Notes: a model not told the origin generated them from the letters alone. Positions 37,655-46,790 are shown, counted from the first letter of the stretch. The stretch is 64,000 nt of DNA from an uncultured Chthoniobacter sp. (GCA_903874975.1 CAIQUL010000323.1:1-64000), one strand, 5' to 3'. Numbers and translations are program-made.

Positions 37655-40167
37655 GGACGCTGGTCGGCGCAAGTCTGGCCGCGCTACTCCTCGCGCTGCC
37701 CCCGGCGGAAGGCCAGGATACCAAGCCGCCGGTCCTGAAACCCTTCGCCCTCGACGACGACGGCAAGCCGATCCCGCGCGCCGAACCCATCGTCCCGGCC
37801 GCCCCGCCGAAGCCCGCGCCGGTGGCCGCCGCGACGCCCAAGCCCGCCGGCGTCGTGGCCCCGCCCAAGCCGATGACCGTGCCCGAGGTCGCCGATCCGG
37901 GGACGATCCGCGTGACTCCGAGCGGCACGCCGCGTTCCGCCGAGCAGCTCCAGATCGACCTGGCCAATGGCTACTATGCCAAGAAGATGTTCGATCTGGC
38001 CGCGCCGGAGTACGAGAAATTTCTCACCGTTTTCCCGAACTCCGCGCAGCGGCCCGAGGCCCTCTTTCGCCTCGGCGAATCCTACCGCCGCAACGGCACC
38101 ACCAACGCCGCCCGCAACGCCTACGAAACCCTCCTCTCCCAATTCCAGACCGGCGAATTCATCGGCCCCGCCGCCTACCGTCTGGCGGAAATGTGCTACG
38201 CCGAGAAGCAATTTCGCGAGGCCCTCAACCTCTACCGCAAGGCCGCGGTGCGGTTGAAAGATCCCGCCGTCGCCAACTCCGCGAAGTTTTTTACCGCCCG
38301 CTCGCTCGAGGCGCTGGGCCAGAAACTCGACGCCCGCACGGCCTACGAAGACCTCGCCTCGACCGTCGAGGCCAACCCCTTTCAGGATGCCAGCCGCCTC
38401 TCCGCCGCACTCCTGCTCCGCGAGGGTGGCCGCACGGCCGACGCCGTCAAACAGATGCAGGTCCTCTCCGTCAAAGCGGAGAACCCGGAACTGAAACTCG
38501 AAGCCACCGTCCGCCTCGGCCTCTGGTCGCTCGAAACCGAACCGCCGCAACCCGCGCAGGCCGAAACCGCCTTTAAGAAAGCCCTGACCATGCCCGGCCC
38601 GGCCCGCTGGAAAGAGATCGCCCAAGTCGGGGTGCTGCGGATCGCGTTCGACGGCGGCAAATACCAGCAGGTTATTGATAGCTACAATCAGCCCGGCGCA
38701 CAGTTCTCCGCGGACGTCCGCCCTGAGTTGACCTTGCTCGTGGCCGACTCCATGCGCCAGCTCGGCAAGACCGCCGAGGCCATGCGCTTCTACGATTCCG
38801 TTATCCGGGATTACTCCAGCTCCGTGTATGCCAAGGAGGCGCAATACCAGCGGCTAAAGATGCTCTACAACGGCGGCGACGACCAACTGGTGCCCGCCAT
38901 CGACCAATACCTCGCCGCCAATCCCGAGGCCGAAAAGCGCGACCAGATCATGCTCATGAAGGCCGAGCTTTTTTTCAAAAAGAAGGACTACGCCAACGCC
39001 GCGCCGATCTACTCCTCGGTCGAGCTTTCGCGCCAGCTTTCCGGCACCCTCAAGGCGGAGGCACTCTTCAAGCTCGGCTGGTGCCAGATGGAAATGAAAG
39101 CCTTCGAACAGGGCACGAAAGCCTTCACTGCATTCATCGAAGGCTACCCCACGCACAAGCTCATCCCGGCCGCCATGACCCAGCGCGCCATCGGCTGGCA
39201 GTCGCAGAAAAATCTCGGCGCCGCCCTCGCCGACTACAACGACCTCATCAAGAAATTCCCGCAGGCCAAGGAACGCGAAATGGCCCTGCACCAAAAGGGC
39301 CTCATCCTCGGCATGCAGGGCGACAACGCGGCCATGGCCGAGACCTTCAAGCTCCTCCTCACCGACTACCCGAAATCCGCCGCCCGCGGGCAGGCCGTTT
39401 ACTGGCTCGGCTGGGCGGCCTTTGAGGCCAAGAACTACAAGGACGCCGTGCCCTATCTCGACGAAGCCCGGAAATCCGACAAAGAGCAGTGGGGCGAGAA
39501 AGCCAGCATTCGGCTCCTGCTCTCGCACTATTACCTTGAGGACAAAGTCGCGGCCGCGCGCGAGGTCGATTTTTACGCCAAAGAAGGCAAGACCACGGTG
39601 CCCGCGGACATCCTGCGCTGGCTCGGCACCGAATTGAGCAAAGGCGGGGCGTTTGAGTCCGCCGAGAAATACCTCCTGCTGCTGACGCCCCGCGACGAGG
39701 TCACGCCCGCCGATTTTCTCCTCCTCGGCCGCAGCCAGCACTCGCTGGAGAAATACAAGGAGGCGGGCGCATCCATCGGAGCGTATCTTCAGGCCGTGAA
39801 GCTCCCGAAGCAGCGCGCCGAGGGTCTGCTCGCGCTCACCAAATCGCAAATTGCACTCAAGGAGTTCGCCGCCGCCCAGCAATCCGTGGATGAGATCACC
39901 CGGCTCCAACCCGAAGGCGACCTCAACGCCGAGGCCCGCATCAGCGCTGGCGACATCCAGATGGCGCGCGGCAAAACGGAGGAAGCGGCAAAACTCTACG
40001 AAGCCGTGCATCTCGTCGGCGTCGATCATCAGGAAATCACTCCGCGCTCCCTCGCCAAAGCCATCCAGGCCTACCGCGCCGCCGGCAACGAGGAGAAGGT
40101 CAAGAAACTCACCAACATCCTCCAAAGCCGCTACCCTGAATACGTGCAGGCCAACAAGCCATCGTAG
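37651..40167 (+). CDS. Large periplasmic tetratricopeptide-repeat protein
   Basis: This 838-residue protein has a signal peptide ('LVGASLAALLLALPPAEGQ'), a Pro/Ala/Lys-rich linker to about residue 90, and then TPR-like repeats to the end ('YYAKKMFDLAAPEYEKFLTVFPNS', 'EALFKLGWCQMEMKAFEQGTKAFTAFI'). Repeats of the YbgF/TolA-associated type suggest a scaffold for protein contacts. Coupling to ExbB/ExbD suggests it takes part in an energised envelope machine, perhaps outer-membrane maintenance or gliding-like export. That is inference; no partner beyond the operon is visible. Confidence 0.87.
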   Translation: MRTLVGASLAALLLALPPAEGQDTKPPVLKPFALDDDGKPIPRAEPIVPAAPPKPAPVAAATPKPAGVVAPPKPMTVPEVADPGTIRVTPSGTPRSAEQLQIDLANGYYAKKMFDLAAPEYEKFLTVFPNSAQRPEALFRLGESYRRNGTTNAARNAYETLLSQFQTGEFIGPAAYRLAEMCYAEKQFREALNLYRKAAVRLKDPAVANSAKFFTARSLEALGQKLDARTAYEDLASTVEANPFQDASRLSAALLLREGGRTADAVKQMQVLSVKAENPELKLEATVRLGLWSLETEPPQPAQAETAFKKALTMPGPARWKEIAQVGVLRIAFDGGKYQQVIDSYNQPGAQFSADVRPELTLLVADSMRQLGKTAEAMRFYDSVIRDYSSSVYAKEAQYQRLKMLYNGGDDQLVPAIDQYLAANPEAEKRDQIMLMKAELFFKKKDYANAAPIYSSVELSRQLSGTLKAEALFKLGWCQMEMKAFEQGTKAFTAFIEGYPTHKLIPAAMTQRAIGWQSQKNLGAALADYNDLIKKFPQAKEREMALHQKGLILGMQGDNAAMAETFKLLLTDYPKSAARGQAVYWLGWAAFEAKNYKDAVPYLDEARKSDKEQWGEKASIRLLLSHYYLEDKVAAAREVDFYAKEGKTTVPADILRWLGTELSKGGAFESAEKYLLLLTPRDEVTPADFLLLGRSQHSLEKYKEAGASIGAYLQAVKLPKQRAEGLLALTKSQIALKEFAAAQQSVDEITRLQPEGDLNAEARISAGDIQMARGKTEEAAKLYEAVHLVGVDHQEITPRSLAKAIQAYRAAGNEEKVKKLTNILQSRYPEYVQANKPS

Positions 40168-40203
40168 GCGGTGCCAGCGGGTGCTGGTGAAAATCTTCGG
40201 AGA

Positions 40204-40231
40204 GTGACAGGCGGCGGGTGCCGGGTAAAAA
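40204..40231 (+). promoter_or_regulatory. Candidate promoter of the LuxE-like gene (possibly leaderless)
   Basis: GTGACA (40204-40209) and TAAAAA (40226-40231) are spaced by 16 nt. The GTG start at 40240 follows 8 nt after the -10 box. Confidence 0.35.
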
Positions 40232-40239
40232 GTGCCGCC

Positions 40240-41289
40240 GTGAACGCTGTCTTCGCCGCCTACCGCGAGTTGGAAACGCGCATCCTCGCCGCACTGCGCG
40301 AGGATTTGCGCGAGGCGGAATTCGATGCGCTGGCGCTGGCGGCGCACGCTTTCCAAAAGCGCTGGAACACGCCCTACGCGAATTTTTGCGCGCCGCGCCC
40401 GACCGCCATGCACTGGCGGGAGATTCCCGCCGTGCCGCAGAGCGCGTTCAAAACCGCGCGGCTCTCGGTCGCGCCGCCGGGGATGATCTCGCGGACGTTT
40501 CGCACGAGCGGGACGACGGGTGAGGGTTTCGGCGAGCATCATTTCATCGACCCGCGGCTCTACGATGCGGCGATGCTGGCAGGGTGGGATTGGCTGGATC
40601 GCCGCAGCGCGGAGGCGGTGATTTTGCTCACGCAGGAAAGCGCGGACGCGCCGCAGTCCTCGCTCGCGCAGATGTTCAGCACGCTGGCGCGCGAGCGCTT
40701 CGGCGAGTTTGTCTTCGCGGTGGTGAACGGAGGCGGGGCGCTGGATGTGGAGCGCTTTCGCGCGGCGATGAAGACCTGCTTTTCCGCGAAACGCCCGGTC
40801 GCGTTGCTCGGCACGGCGCTGGCGTTTCTTCATCTAAGCGAACAGGTCGGCGGGGAATGTTTTGACCGGCTACCCGGCACGCTGGTGCTTGAAACCGGCG
40901 GCTACAAAGGCAGCGGGCGGGAGGTGCCGAAAGTTGAGCTCTACCGCCGAATCGGCGGGCTCTTTGACCTGGAGCCGGAAGACATCCTCAACGAATACGG
41001 CATGACGGAACTCAGCTCGCAGTTTTACACCCGCGGGCTCGGCCGGCCGCACGAGGGGCCGCCGTGGGTGCGCGCGGTGGTCATCGATCCCGAGACGGGC
41101 GGCGAGACGGCGGTGGGCGAAACGGGCGTGCTGCGCATTTTCGATCTCGCGAATCTCGGCTCGGTGCTGGCCGTGGAAACGCAGGATCTCGCGGTGCGGC
41201 GCGAGCGCGGTTTCGAATTGCTCGGGCGCGCTCCCGCGGCGCTCCCGCGCGGCTGCTCGCGCGCGGCGGATGAAAGGCTGCGCGCGTGA
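40240..41289 (+). CDS. LuxE-family acyl-protein synthetase
   Basis: This 349-residue adenylate-forming enzyme has the ATP-binding loop 'FRTSGTTGEGFGEH' (about residue 87) and 'EDILNEYGMTELSSQFYTR'. Both are characteristic of LuxE acyl-protein synthetases. LuxE activates a fatty acid and passes it to LuxC for reduction to an aldehyde. The GTG at 40240 gives 'VNAVFAAYRELETRIL'. A LuxC-like gene follows on the same strand after about 190 nt, but no luciferase (LuxAB) or LuxD is present. The product is therefore probably an aldehyde used for something other than light. Confidence 0.83.
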   Translation: MNAVFAAYRELETRILAALREDLREAEFDALALAAHAFQKRWNTPYANFCAPRPTAMHWREIPAVPQSAFKTARLSVAPPGMISRTFRTSGTTGEGFGEHHFIDPRLYDAAMLAGWDWLDRRSAEAVILLTQESADAPQSSLAQMFSTLARERFGEFVFAVVNGGGALDVERFRAAMKTCFSAKRPVALLGTALAFLHLSEQVGGECFDRLPGTLVLETGGYKGSGREVPKVELYRRIGGLFDLEPEDILNEYGMTELSSQFYTRGLGRPHEGPPWVRAVVIDPETGGETAVGETGVLRIFDLANLGSVLAVETQDLAVRRERGFELLGRAPAALPRGCSRAADERLRA

Positions 41290-41295
41290 ATGCGC

Positions 41296-41456
41296 CGGGT
41301 GGAGCACGCGACTCGCGTGCTGTTTGCGGCGACCCGCCGCGAACATCGGGAGAGCGCGCCGCAATGCGTGGCCCGCGCTGCGTGACGATGCGCTCCCGGT
41401 GTATTCGGCGGGTCGCCGAACACCGCACGCGGGTCGCGTGCTCCACCCGGAACCGC
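41296..41456. repeat. Long imperfect palindrome (MITE/REP-like) between LuxE and LuxC genes
   Basis: 'gggtggagcacgcgactcgcg' near 41300 is the reverse complement, with a few mismatches, of 'cgcgggtcgcgtgctccaccc' near 41433. The match continues inward ('ggcgacccgccg' with 'cggcgggtcgcc', and 'atcgggagagcgc' with 'gcgctcccggtg'). The whole ~160-nt block can fold into one long hairpin. It fills the gap between the two genes. No transposase is nearby. Confidence 0.8.
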
Positions 41457-41476
41457 AAGCGCCGGGCTTGCTTTCC

Positions 41477-42553
41477 ATGAACACCGCCGAACGCGCCCAC
41501 CACCTCGCTGCCGCCGCGGCACGCTTCCCATTTCTCGGCCGCACGACCGCGGACGAGCTGCTCGCGCTGGTGCGCGCGGAGTTCAGCCATGCGGAGGCGC
41601 TGGATGATTTCGTCCCGTACGGCGGACACTTCGCAAAAGTGCTGGCGGTGGAGACGATCCTCCACGTGGTCAGCGCCAACACTCCGGCAGCCGGACTGCA
41701 AAGTCTGATCCGCGGACTGCTGCTGGGCGCGCACAACCTTTGCAAAACTCCCTCCGCGGGCCTGCCGGAGATCGGTGAGTTTCGTGCCGCGCTGCCGGCG
41801 GAACTGACGGCGCGCGTGGAAATCGCCGGCGAACTCCCCGCCGACTGGCTCGCCCGCGCCGACGCGCTGATCGTCTTCGGCCACGACGCCACGATCGCGC
41901 ATTTCCGCACCCTTGCGCGACCTGAGCAGCGCTTCATCGCGCACGGCCACCGGCTGAGCTTCGGCGTGGTCTTCGACGACCCGGCGCACGCATCCGCGCC
42001 GCTCGCCGCGCGCGATGCCTCGCTTTTCGATCAGCAAGGCTGCCTTTCACCGCATGTTTTCTACGTGGCTGGAGACGCCCGCGGCTATGCGGCCCGGTTG
42101 GCGGAAGAGATGCGCGCGTTTCAAGAGCGGGAGCCGCGCGGAAAGATCGCCCTCGCCGAGGCCAACGCGATTCGCACGCGCCGCGAGGATCTCGCCTTCC
42201 GCGCCGCCCAGGGCGAGCCGATCACGCTGTGGCAGAGCGAGGCCTCGACGGCGTGGACGGTGGTGTGCGACGCGCGCCCCGGCTTTCCGCGCTCGCCGCT
42301 GAACCGCTTCGTCTTCGTCAAGCCGCTGCCCACAGATTTCGGTGCGGAGTTGCGCGAGGTCCGCGCACACTTGAGTTGCGCCGGGTTCTGGCCCGCCACG
42401 CTCGCGCACGCCCGCACGCTCGCGCCGCTCGGCGTCTCCCGCCTTTGCCCGCTCGGGCAGATGCAGGAGCCGCCGTGGACGTGGCTCCAGGACGGCGCGC
42501 CCGCGCTCGCGCCTCTGGTGCGCTGGGTCGGCACGGAAGGCGCGCGCGAGTAG
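41477..42553 (+). CDS. LuxC-family acyl-CoA/acyl-protein reductase
   Basis: This 358-residue protein shows the LuxC pattern of the aldehyde dehydrogenase superfamily. It has '[31 protein letters not shown]', '[17 protein letters not shown]', the catalytic Cys in '[13 protein letters not shown]' (about residue 189), and the C-terminal '[19 protein letters not shown]'. It would reduce an activated fatty acyl group to an aldehyde with NADPH. The ATG at 41477 is used; the track extension from 41270 is palindromic repeat sequence. Length is shorter than Vibrio LuxC (about 480). Confidence 0.83.
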   Translation: MNTAERAHHLAAAAARFPFLGRTTADELLALVRAEFSHAEALDDFVPYGGHFAKVLAVETILHVVSANTPAAGLQSLIRGLLLGAHNLCKTPSAGLPEIGEFRAALPAELTARVEIAGELPADWLARADALIVFGHDATIAHFRTLARPEQRFIAHGHRLSFGVVFDDPAHASAPLAARDASLFDQQGCLSPHVFYVAGDARGYAARLAEEMRAFQEREPRGKIALAEANAIRTRREDLAFRAAQGEPITLWQSEASTAWTVVCDARPGFPRSPLNRFVFVKPLPTDFGAELREVRAHLSCAGFWPATLAHARTLAPLGVSRLCPLGQMQEPPWTWLQDGAPALAPLVRWVGTEGARE

Positions 42554-42557
42554 AGAG

Positions 42558-42586
42558 TTGCAATTCGCCCGGGCGCTTCGCATTTT
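42558..42586 (+). promoter_or_regulatory. Candidate leaderless promoter of infA
   Basis: TTGCAA (42558-42563) and CATTTT (42581-42586) have a 17-nt spacer. The infA ATG at 42594 lies 7 nt after the -10 box. Confidence 0.35.
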
Positions 42587-42593
42587 TCCCGGC

Positions 42594-42812
42594 ATGTCGA
42601 AAGAAGACGCGATCAAGACGGAAGGCGTCGTCCAGGAAGTTCTCCCCGGAACCATGTTCCGCGTGAAGCTGCCGAACGGCACGCTGGTTCTCGCCCACAT
42701 TTCGGGCAAAATGCGCAACCACTTCATCCGCATCGTGCCGGGTGACAAAGTCGAGATCGAGTTGTCGGCTTACGATCTGTCCAAGGCGCGCATCATTTTC
42801 CGCGAGCAATAA
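42594..42812 (+). CDS. infA: Translation initiation factor IF-1
   Basis: This 72-residue S1/OB-fold protein is a full-length IF-1 ('[29 protein letters not shown]', '[24 protein letters not shown]', '[10 protein letters not shown]'). It binds the ribosomal A site during initiation. The ATG at 42594 gives the family N-terminus; the track start at 42558 is rejected. It is not embedded in a ribosomal-protein operon here. Confidence 0.97.
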   Translation: MSKEDAIKTEGVVQEVLPGTMFRVKLPNGTLVLAHISGKMRNHFIRIVPGDKVEIELSAYDLSKARIIFREQ

Positions 42813-42881
42813 GCGCAACGCCGGGACGCCAGCCGATTTCATTTCCAGAAACCTAAACAACGCAGCAACCATCCACGCATT

Positions 42882-43250
42882 ATGTCCGACGAAACGAATT
42901 CCAAACCCGAGGCGAACAATCTCGAAAACGCCAAGGCCCACGCCAAAGAGGCGATGGACTCCACCAAGGCCCACCTGAAGGAGGCGGTCGATAGCTCGAA
43001 AGAGCACCTCAAACACGCGGCGGACGACCTCCGTGCGGCGGCCGAAGCCAAGGCGCGCGAACTGCGCGAGTCCGCGACCGCGAAGACGGCGGAATTCCGC
43101 GGGCGTGCCGAGCAAACCTACGGCGAGACCCGGGAGCGGGTGCGCACGCTGCAGGAGGATGGCGAGGCCTACGTCCGCGAGAATCCGACGAAAGCGGTGC
43201 TGACCGCCGTGGCTGCGGGCTTCGTGCTCGGGCTGATCTTCCGGCGCTAA
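42882..43250 (+). CDS. DUF883/ElaB/YqjD-like inner-membrane protein
   Basis: This 122-residue protein is a helical, charged coiled coil ('AKAHAKEAMDSTKAHLKEAVDSSKEHLKHAADDL', an 11-residue repeating pattern). It ends with 'VRENPTKAVLTAVAAGFVLGLIFRR', the C-tail anchor motif of ElaB/YqjD proteins that tether stationary-phase ribosomes to the membrane in E. coli. It is first of three consecutive genes resembling yqjD-yqjE-yqjK, 10 nt before the next. Confidence 0.82.
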   Translation: MSDETNSKPEANNLENAKAHAKEAMDSTKAHLKEAVDSSKEHLKHAADDLRAAAEAKARELRESATAKTAEFRGRAEQTYGETRERVRTLQEDGEAYVRENPTKAVLTAVAAGFVLGLIFRR

Positions 43251-43260
43251 GCCCGGCGCA

Positions 43261-43686
43261 ATGCCCGACCCCACGACCGAAGATTTCCGCGCGACGGAAG
43301 CCGCCGGAATCTTCGGCCACCTCACCGCGCTCCTCTCCGCGAAGCTCGCGTATCTGCGGGCGCGCCTGGAACTCGTGGGCCTGGAAGGCCGGGAGGCCGC
43401 CGTGCATTACGGCGTCATCCTGGCCCTCGCGCTCGGCGGGTTGATCGTGCTGGTCTTCGGCTACTTCTTCCTCGTCATCGCGCTCGTGTTTCTCGTCGCG
43501 CATCTCCTCGGCGGGGCGACCGCGTGGATCTGGGTGACGCTCGGCGCGGCGTTGCTGCACTTCCTCGCGGCGGCAGTGCTGCTGGTCGTGGCGAAAGCAC
43601 GGCTCGGTGCGCCGATGTTTGCCGACTCACTCCATGAACTCAAACAAGACCAGGAATGGCTAAAGACCAACGCAAAGCCGAACTGA
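43261..43686 (+). CDS. YqjE-like/putative holin-family membrane protein
   Basis: This 141-residue protein has a helical N-terminal part ('FGHLTALLSAKLAYLRARLELVGLEGREAA'). Two long membrane helices follow ('GVILALALGGLIVLVFGYFFLVIALVFLVAHLL' and 'WVTLGAALLHFLAAAVLLVVAKARLG'). The pattern is that of YqjE (DUF1469). It follows the YqjD-like gene and overlaps the next gene by 31 nt. The molecular role of this family is unknown. Confidence 0.8.
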   Translation: MPDPTTEDFRATEAAGIFGHLTALLSAKLAYLRARLELVGLEGREAAVHYGVILALALGGLIVLVFGYFFLVIALVFLVAHLLGGATAWIWVTLGAALLHFLAAAVLLVVAKARLGAPMFADSLHELKQDQEWLKTNAKPN

Positions 43687-44042
43687 CCGCCGAACTCGCC
43701 CTCGCCCGTGGCCGCCTCTCGGCGAACCTCGACGCGCTCCGGCGCGACCTGGATTTTTCCACCCGCGTGAAAGGCGCAGTGATGAGAAATCCGGCCACGT
43801 GGGTGGGTGGCGCGACACTCTTCGGCATGCTCCTCGCCAAGCTCCCCGCGCGGCGCAAGAAGATCGTCGTCACGACCGACGGAAACCCGGCCAAGCTCGG
43901 TACGGCCGGCAAGACCGGTCTGCTCCTCGGCGCGCTGAAAATCGCCTTCGACCTCTCCCGTCCCGCGCTCGCGAAGTGGGCCGGACAGCGGGTGGCCGAC
44001 TACATGGACGGTGCGAAACCGAGCGGGCGGGCGCGGTCATGA
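43656..44042 (+). CDS. YqjK-like hypothetical protein
   Basis: This 128-residue protein is helical and basic at the start ('KAELTAELALARGRLSANLDALRRDLDFSTRVKGAV'). It then has one weak membrane segment ('PATWVGGATLFGMLLAKLPARRKK') and a second helix ('GLLLGALKIAFDLSRPALAKW'). By position and composition it is the third member of a yqjD-yqjE-yqjK-like stress operon. Its start lies inside the preceding gene in another frame, a sign of translational coupling. The family link rests on context. Confidence 0.68.
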   Translation: MAKDQRKAELTAELALARGRLSANLDALRRDLDFSTRVKGAVMRNPATWVGGATLFGMLLAKLPARRKKIVVTTDGNPAKLGTAGKTGLLLGALKIAFDLSRPALAKWAGQRVADYMDGAKPSGRARS

Positions 44043-44106
44043 TTCGCCCGCAGATCCAGCACCCATCAGCTTTGCTGGCCGGTGAACGAAGTTTCGTTTA
44101 CAATTC

Positions 44107-45378
44107 ATGCGCGCGCCGATAGCTGTCTCGCCGCTTTTCATGGACGATCCCAATCCCCCGCAAACTGCCCGCGTTGCCGTGCCCCGCGCTGTCCCGGTTC
44201 CGCGAGCCGTCCCCCGGGTCGATCCGGAGGAACCCACCGAGCCGGAGGCGATTCCTGTCCCCGAGGCGGAACCGGTCGCCGTCGTGGAGGTGGTGGCGGA
44301 GGAGCCCGTCCACACTCTTACGCACGTGGACGAGTATCTCCGCGTCGCCCAGGAAGCCGGGGCCTCGGACCTGCATCTCGGCATCAACGCCCAACCCATC
44401 TGGCGGCGGCACGGCCTGCTCGCACCCATCTGGTCGCAGGCGGATACCCTCACGGCAGAAGACACGAAGACCCTGGCTTGGAACTTCCTGAGCGACGCCC
44501 AGAAAGAACTCCTGGCCGCGCGGGGCGATGTCGATTTTGCCTACGCGACGGATTTCGGACGCTTTCGCGCCAGCGTGGTGCGCCAGCGCCTGGGAATCGA
44601 CATCGTCTTCCGGGTCATCAGCACAAATCTCCGCTCGATGGACGATCTCGGGCTCCCGGAATCGCTCAAGCTGCTCACCCAGTACCACAATGGCCTCGTG
44701 CTCGTGACTGGGTCCGTGGGTTCGGGTAAATCCACCACGCTCGCGGCCCTCGTGGACGAGGTGAACAAGACGCGGCACGACCACATCATCACGCTCGAAG
44801 ATCCGATCGAATACATCATCGAGTCCAAGGGCTGCCACGTGACCCAACGCGAAGTCCACACCCACACCAAATCCTTCGGCGCGGCCTTGCGCGGCGCACT
44901 GCGCGAAGATCCCGACGTCATCATGGTGGGAGAAATGCGCGACCTCGAAACCATCTCGCTGGCGATCACCGCGTCGGAAACCGGCCACCTCGTGCTCGGC
45001 ACGCTGCATACCGGCAGCGCGGCACGCACTCTCGACCGCGTGCTCGATGTCTTTCCCATCGATCAGCGCGAGCAGATTCGCATCATGGTCAGCGAGTCTC
45101 TGCGCGGCATCGTTTCCCAGCAGCTCATCCCGCGAAAAGACGGGGATGGGCGCGTTCTCGCCATGGAAATCCTCACCAACACCCCGGCCGTCGGAAACCT
45201 CATCCGTGAAGCCAAGACCTACATGCTGCCCGGCGTGATGCAGACTGGGAAGAAGCAGGGCATGAAGCTCATGGACGACAGCCTGATGGAACTCTACGAC
45301 AACGGTCTGATCTCGCAGGAGGAAGCTTACGTTCGCGCGGAGCAAAAGGCGCTCATGAGGCAACACTTTGCGCATTAA
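44107..45378 (+). CDS. PilT-type twitching motility ATPase, first of a tandem pair
   Basis: This 423-residue protein has a Pro/Val/Glu-rich N-terminal extension (about residues 1-70) before the PilT N-domain ('YLRVAQEAGASDLHLG'). Walker A 'VTGSVGSGKSTTLAAL' (about residue 205), the Asp/His boxes and 'VIMVGEMRDLETISLAI' follow. 'GEMRD' in place of the usual GELRD recalls PilU or second PilT copies. It powers pilus retraction. ATG at 44107 or 44140 could both serve. Another PilT-like gene follows. Confidence 0.88.
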   Translation: MRAPIAVSPLFMDDPNPPQTARVAVPRAVPVPRAVPRVDPEEPTEPEAIPVPEAEPVAVVEVVAEEPVHTLTHVDEYLRVAQEAGASDLHLGINAQPIWRRHGLLAPIWSQADTLTAEDTKTLAWNFLSDAQKELLAARGDVDFAYATDFGRFRASVVRQRLGIDIVFRVISTNLRSMDDLGLPESLKLLTQYHNGLVLVTGSVGSGKSTTLAALVDEVNKTRHDHIITLEDPIEYIIESKGCHVTQREVHTHTKSFGAALRGALREDPDVIMVGEMRDLETISLAITASETGHLVLGTLHTGSAARTLDRVLDVFPIDQREQIRIMVSESLRGIVSQQLIPRKDGDGRVLAMEILTNTPAVGNLIREAKTYMLPGVMQTGKKQGMKLMDDSLMELYDNGLISQEEAYVRAEQKALMRQHFAH

Positions 45379-45453
45379 AAGCATGAAGGTTGAAAAACCC
45401 GCCGGTTGGCAGTGCTTCATCCTTCATCCCTCAGCCCTCAGCCTTTTCTTCCC

Positions 45454-46533
45454 ATGGCCTACATCGACCAATTTTTCGAAGTCCTGATCGCCGAGGGTGC
45501 TTCCGATCTGCACCTCGGGCAAGGTCAGTCGCCAAAAATCCGCCGCCACGGCGAGGTCGTGGCCATTCGGGAAGAGGTGCTTTCTCATGATGAGATGGCT
45601 TTCATGATGAGCGAAATCAGCGGGGCGGATCGCTGGGAAAAGTATCTTGCAGGCGGGGATTTGGACTTCGCTTACGAGATGGACGAACACTCCCGGTTTC
45701 GCTGCAACTTTCTGAAACAGACGCACGGCTTCGGTTGTGTCTTCCGTCTGATTCCCACGAAAATCATGACGCTGGAACAGCTCGGCATCCCCGCCGTGGT
45801 CAAGGAGTTTGGCCATCTCCGCGGCGGTCTGGTGCTCGTCACCGGGCCGACCGGTTCCGGAAAATCGACCACGCTTGCCGCCCTCATCGACTACATCAAT
45901 GAGAACTTCACGCGCCACATCATCACCGTCGAAGAACCCATCGAGTTCGTGCACAATAACAAGCGCTCGATCATCACGCAACGCGAGGTGCCGGAGAACT
46001 CGATCTCCTTTCCCCAGGGGCTGAAGGCCGCGCTGCGCGAGGATTCCGACATCGTGCTGGTCGGAGAGATGCGCGATCTCGAAACCATCCAGCTTGCCCT
46101 TACGGCGGCGGAGACGGGTCTGCTGGTCTTCGGAACCCTGCACACCAATAACGCGCGCAAAACCGTGGACCGCATGATCGACGTTTTCCCCAGCGACCAG
46201 CAGAGCCAGGTCCGCACCATGCTGGCGAGCTCGCTGCGCGGCGTGGTTGCGCAGTTGCTTTTGAAGAAAACGCCCGAGGCCGGCGGGGGTCGGATCGCAG
46301 TGAACGAAATTCTCGTCGTGAACAGCGCGGCATCCGCCATCATCCGCGAGGGGGCCACGCAGAAGCTGCAGGATGTCATCGTCGGCGGAAAAGGGCAGGG
46401 GATGCAATTCATGGACGACGCCATCTGGAGCGTCATGCAGCAGGGCATCGTCACTCCGCACGAAGCCTACATGAAGGCGATCGACAAGAATCGGTTCCGC
46501 GTCTTCCTCCCGCCGGAGGACAGCGGGCTGTAG
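45454..46533 (+). CDS. PilT-type twitching motility ATPase, second of a tandem pair
   Basis: This 359-residue protein has the PilT N-domain ('FEVLIAEGASDLHLGQGQ'), Walker A 'VTGPTGSGKSTTLAALIDYI' (about residue 133), 'IVLVGEMRDLETIQLALTAAETG' and 'GTLHTNNARKTVDRMIDVFP'. It is the same family as the upstream gene but lacks the Pro-rich extension and differs through its length, so it is an old paralogue rather than a recent copy. The two may work as PilT and PilU. ATG at 45454 is chosen over the repeat-derived start at 45406. No other pilus gene is in the window. Confidence 0.9.
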   Translation: MAYIDQFFEVLIAEGASDLHLGQGQSPKIRRHGEVVAIREEVLSHDEMAFMMSEISGADRWEKYLAGGDLDFAYEMDEHSRFRCNFLKQTHGFGCVFRLIPTKIMTLEQLGIPAVVKEFGHLRGGLVLVTGPTGSGKSTTLAALIDYINENFTRHIITVEEPIEFVHNNKRSIITQREVPENSISFPQGLKAALREDSDIVLVGEMRDLETIQLALTAAETGLLVFGTLHTNNARKTVDRMIDVFPSDQQSQVRTMLASSLRGVVAQLLLKKTPEAGGGRIAVNEILVVNSAASAIIREGATQKLQDVIVGGKGQGMQFMDDAIWSVMQQGIVTPHEAYMKAIDKNRFRVFLPPEDSGL

Positions 46534-46790
46534 CCTGCAAAGCTCCCAAAACCGGGCGTCCCGGAAGGGGGTTTCCAGCTTTCTCCGGCCAGTGCAGCAG
46601 CCAGCCGGGACCAAGTTTTCCCAAGGCCAGATGGCTGCGACGGTTGCTGCGCTCACCCACCGGGTGAGTCAGAAAAATTTCGTCAGCCGTTCCTTTCGTG
46701 TCGTTTTGTGTTTTTCGTGGACACTCCATCGCCGCTTTTAGGCTGACAGACTTGCTTCGCCCTTCCCTATTCTGTGATTCCGTTCCCTCC
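46534..46790. other. Intergenic region with hairpin
   Basis: No gene is seen. A hairpin 'ctcaccc-acc-gggtgag' lies near 46653-46669. A T-rich stretch ('cctttcgtgtcgttttgtgtttttcgtgg', about 46693-46721) resembles a repeated intergenic phrase seen in related genomes, from memory. Confidence 0.4.
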
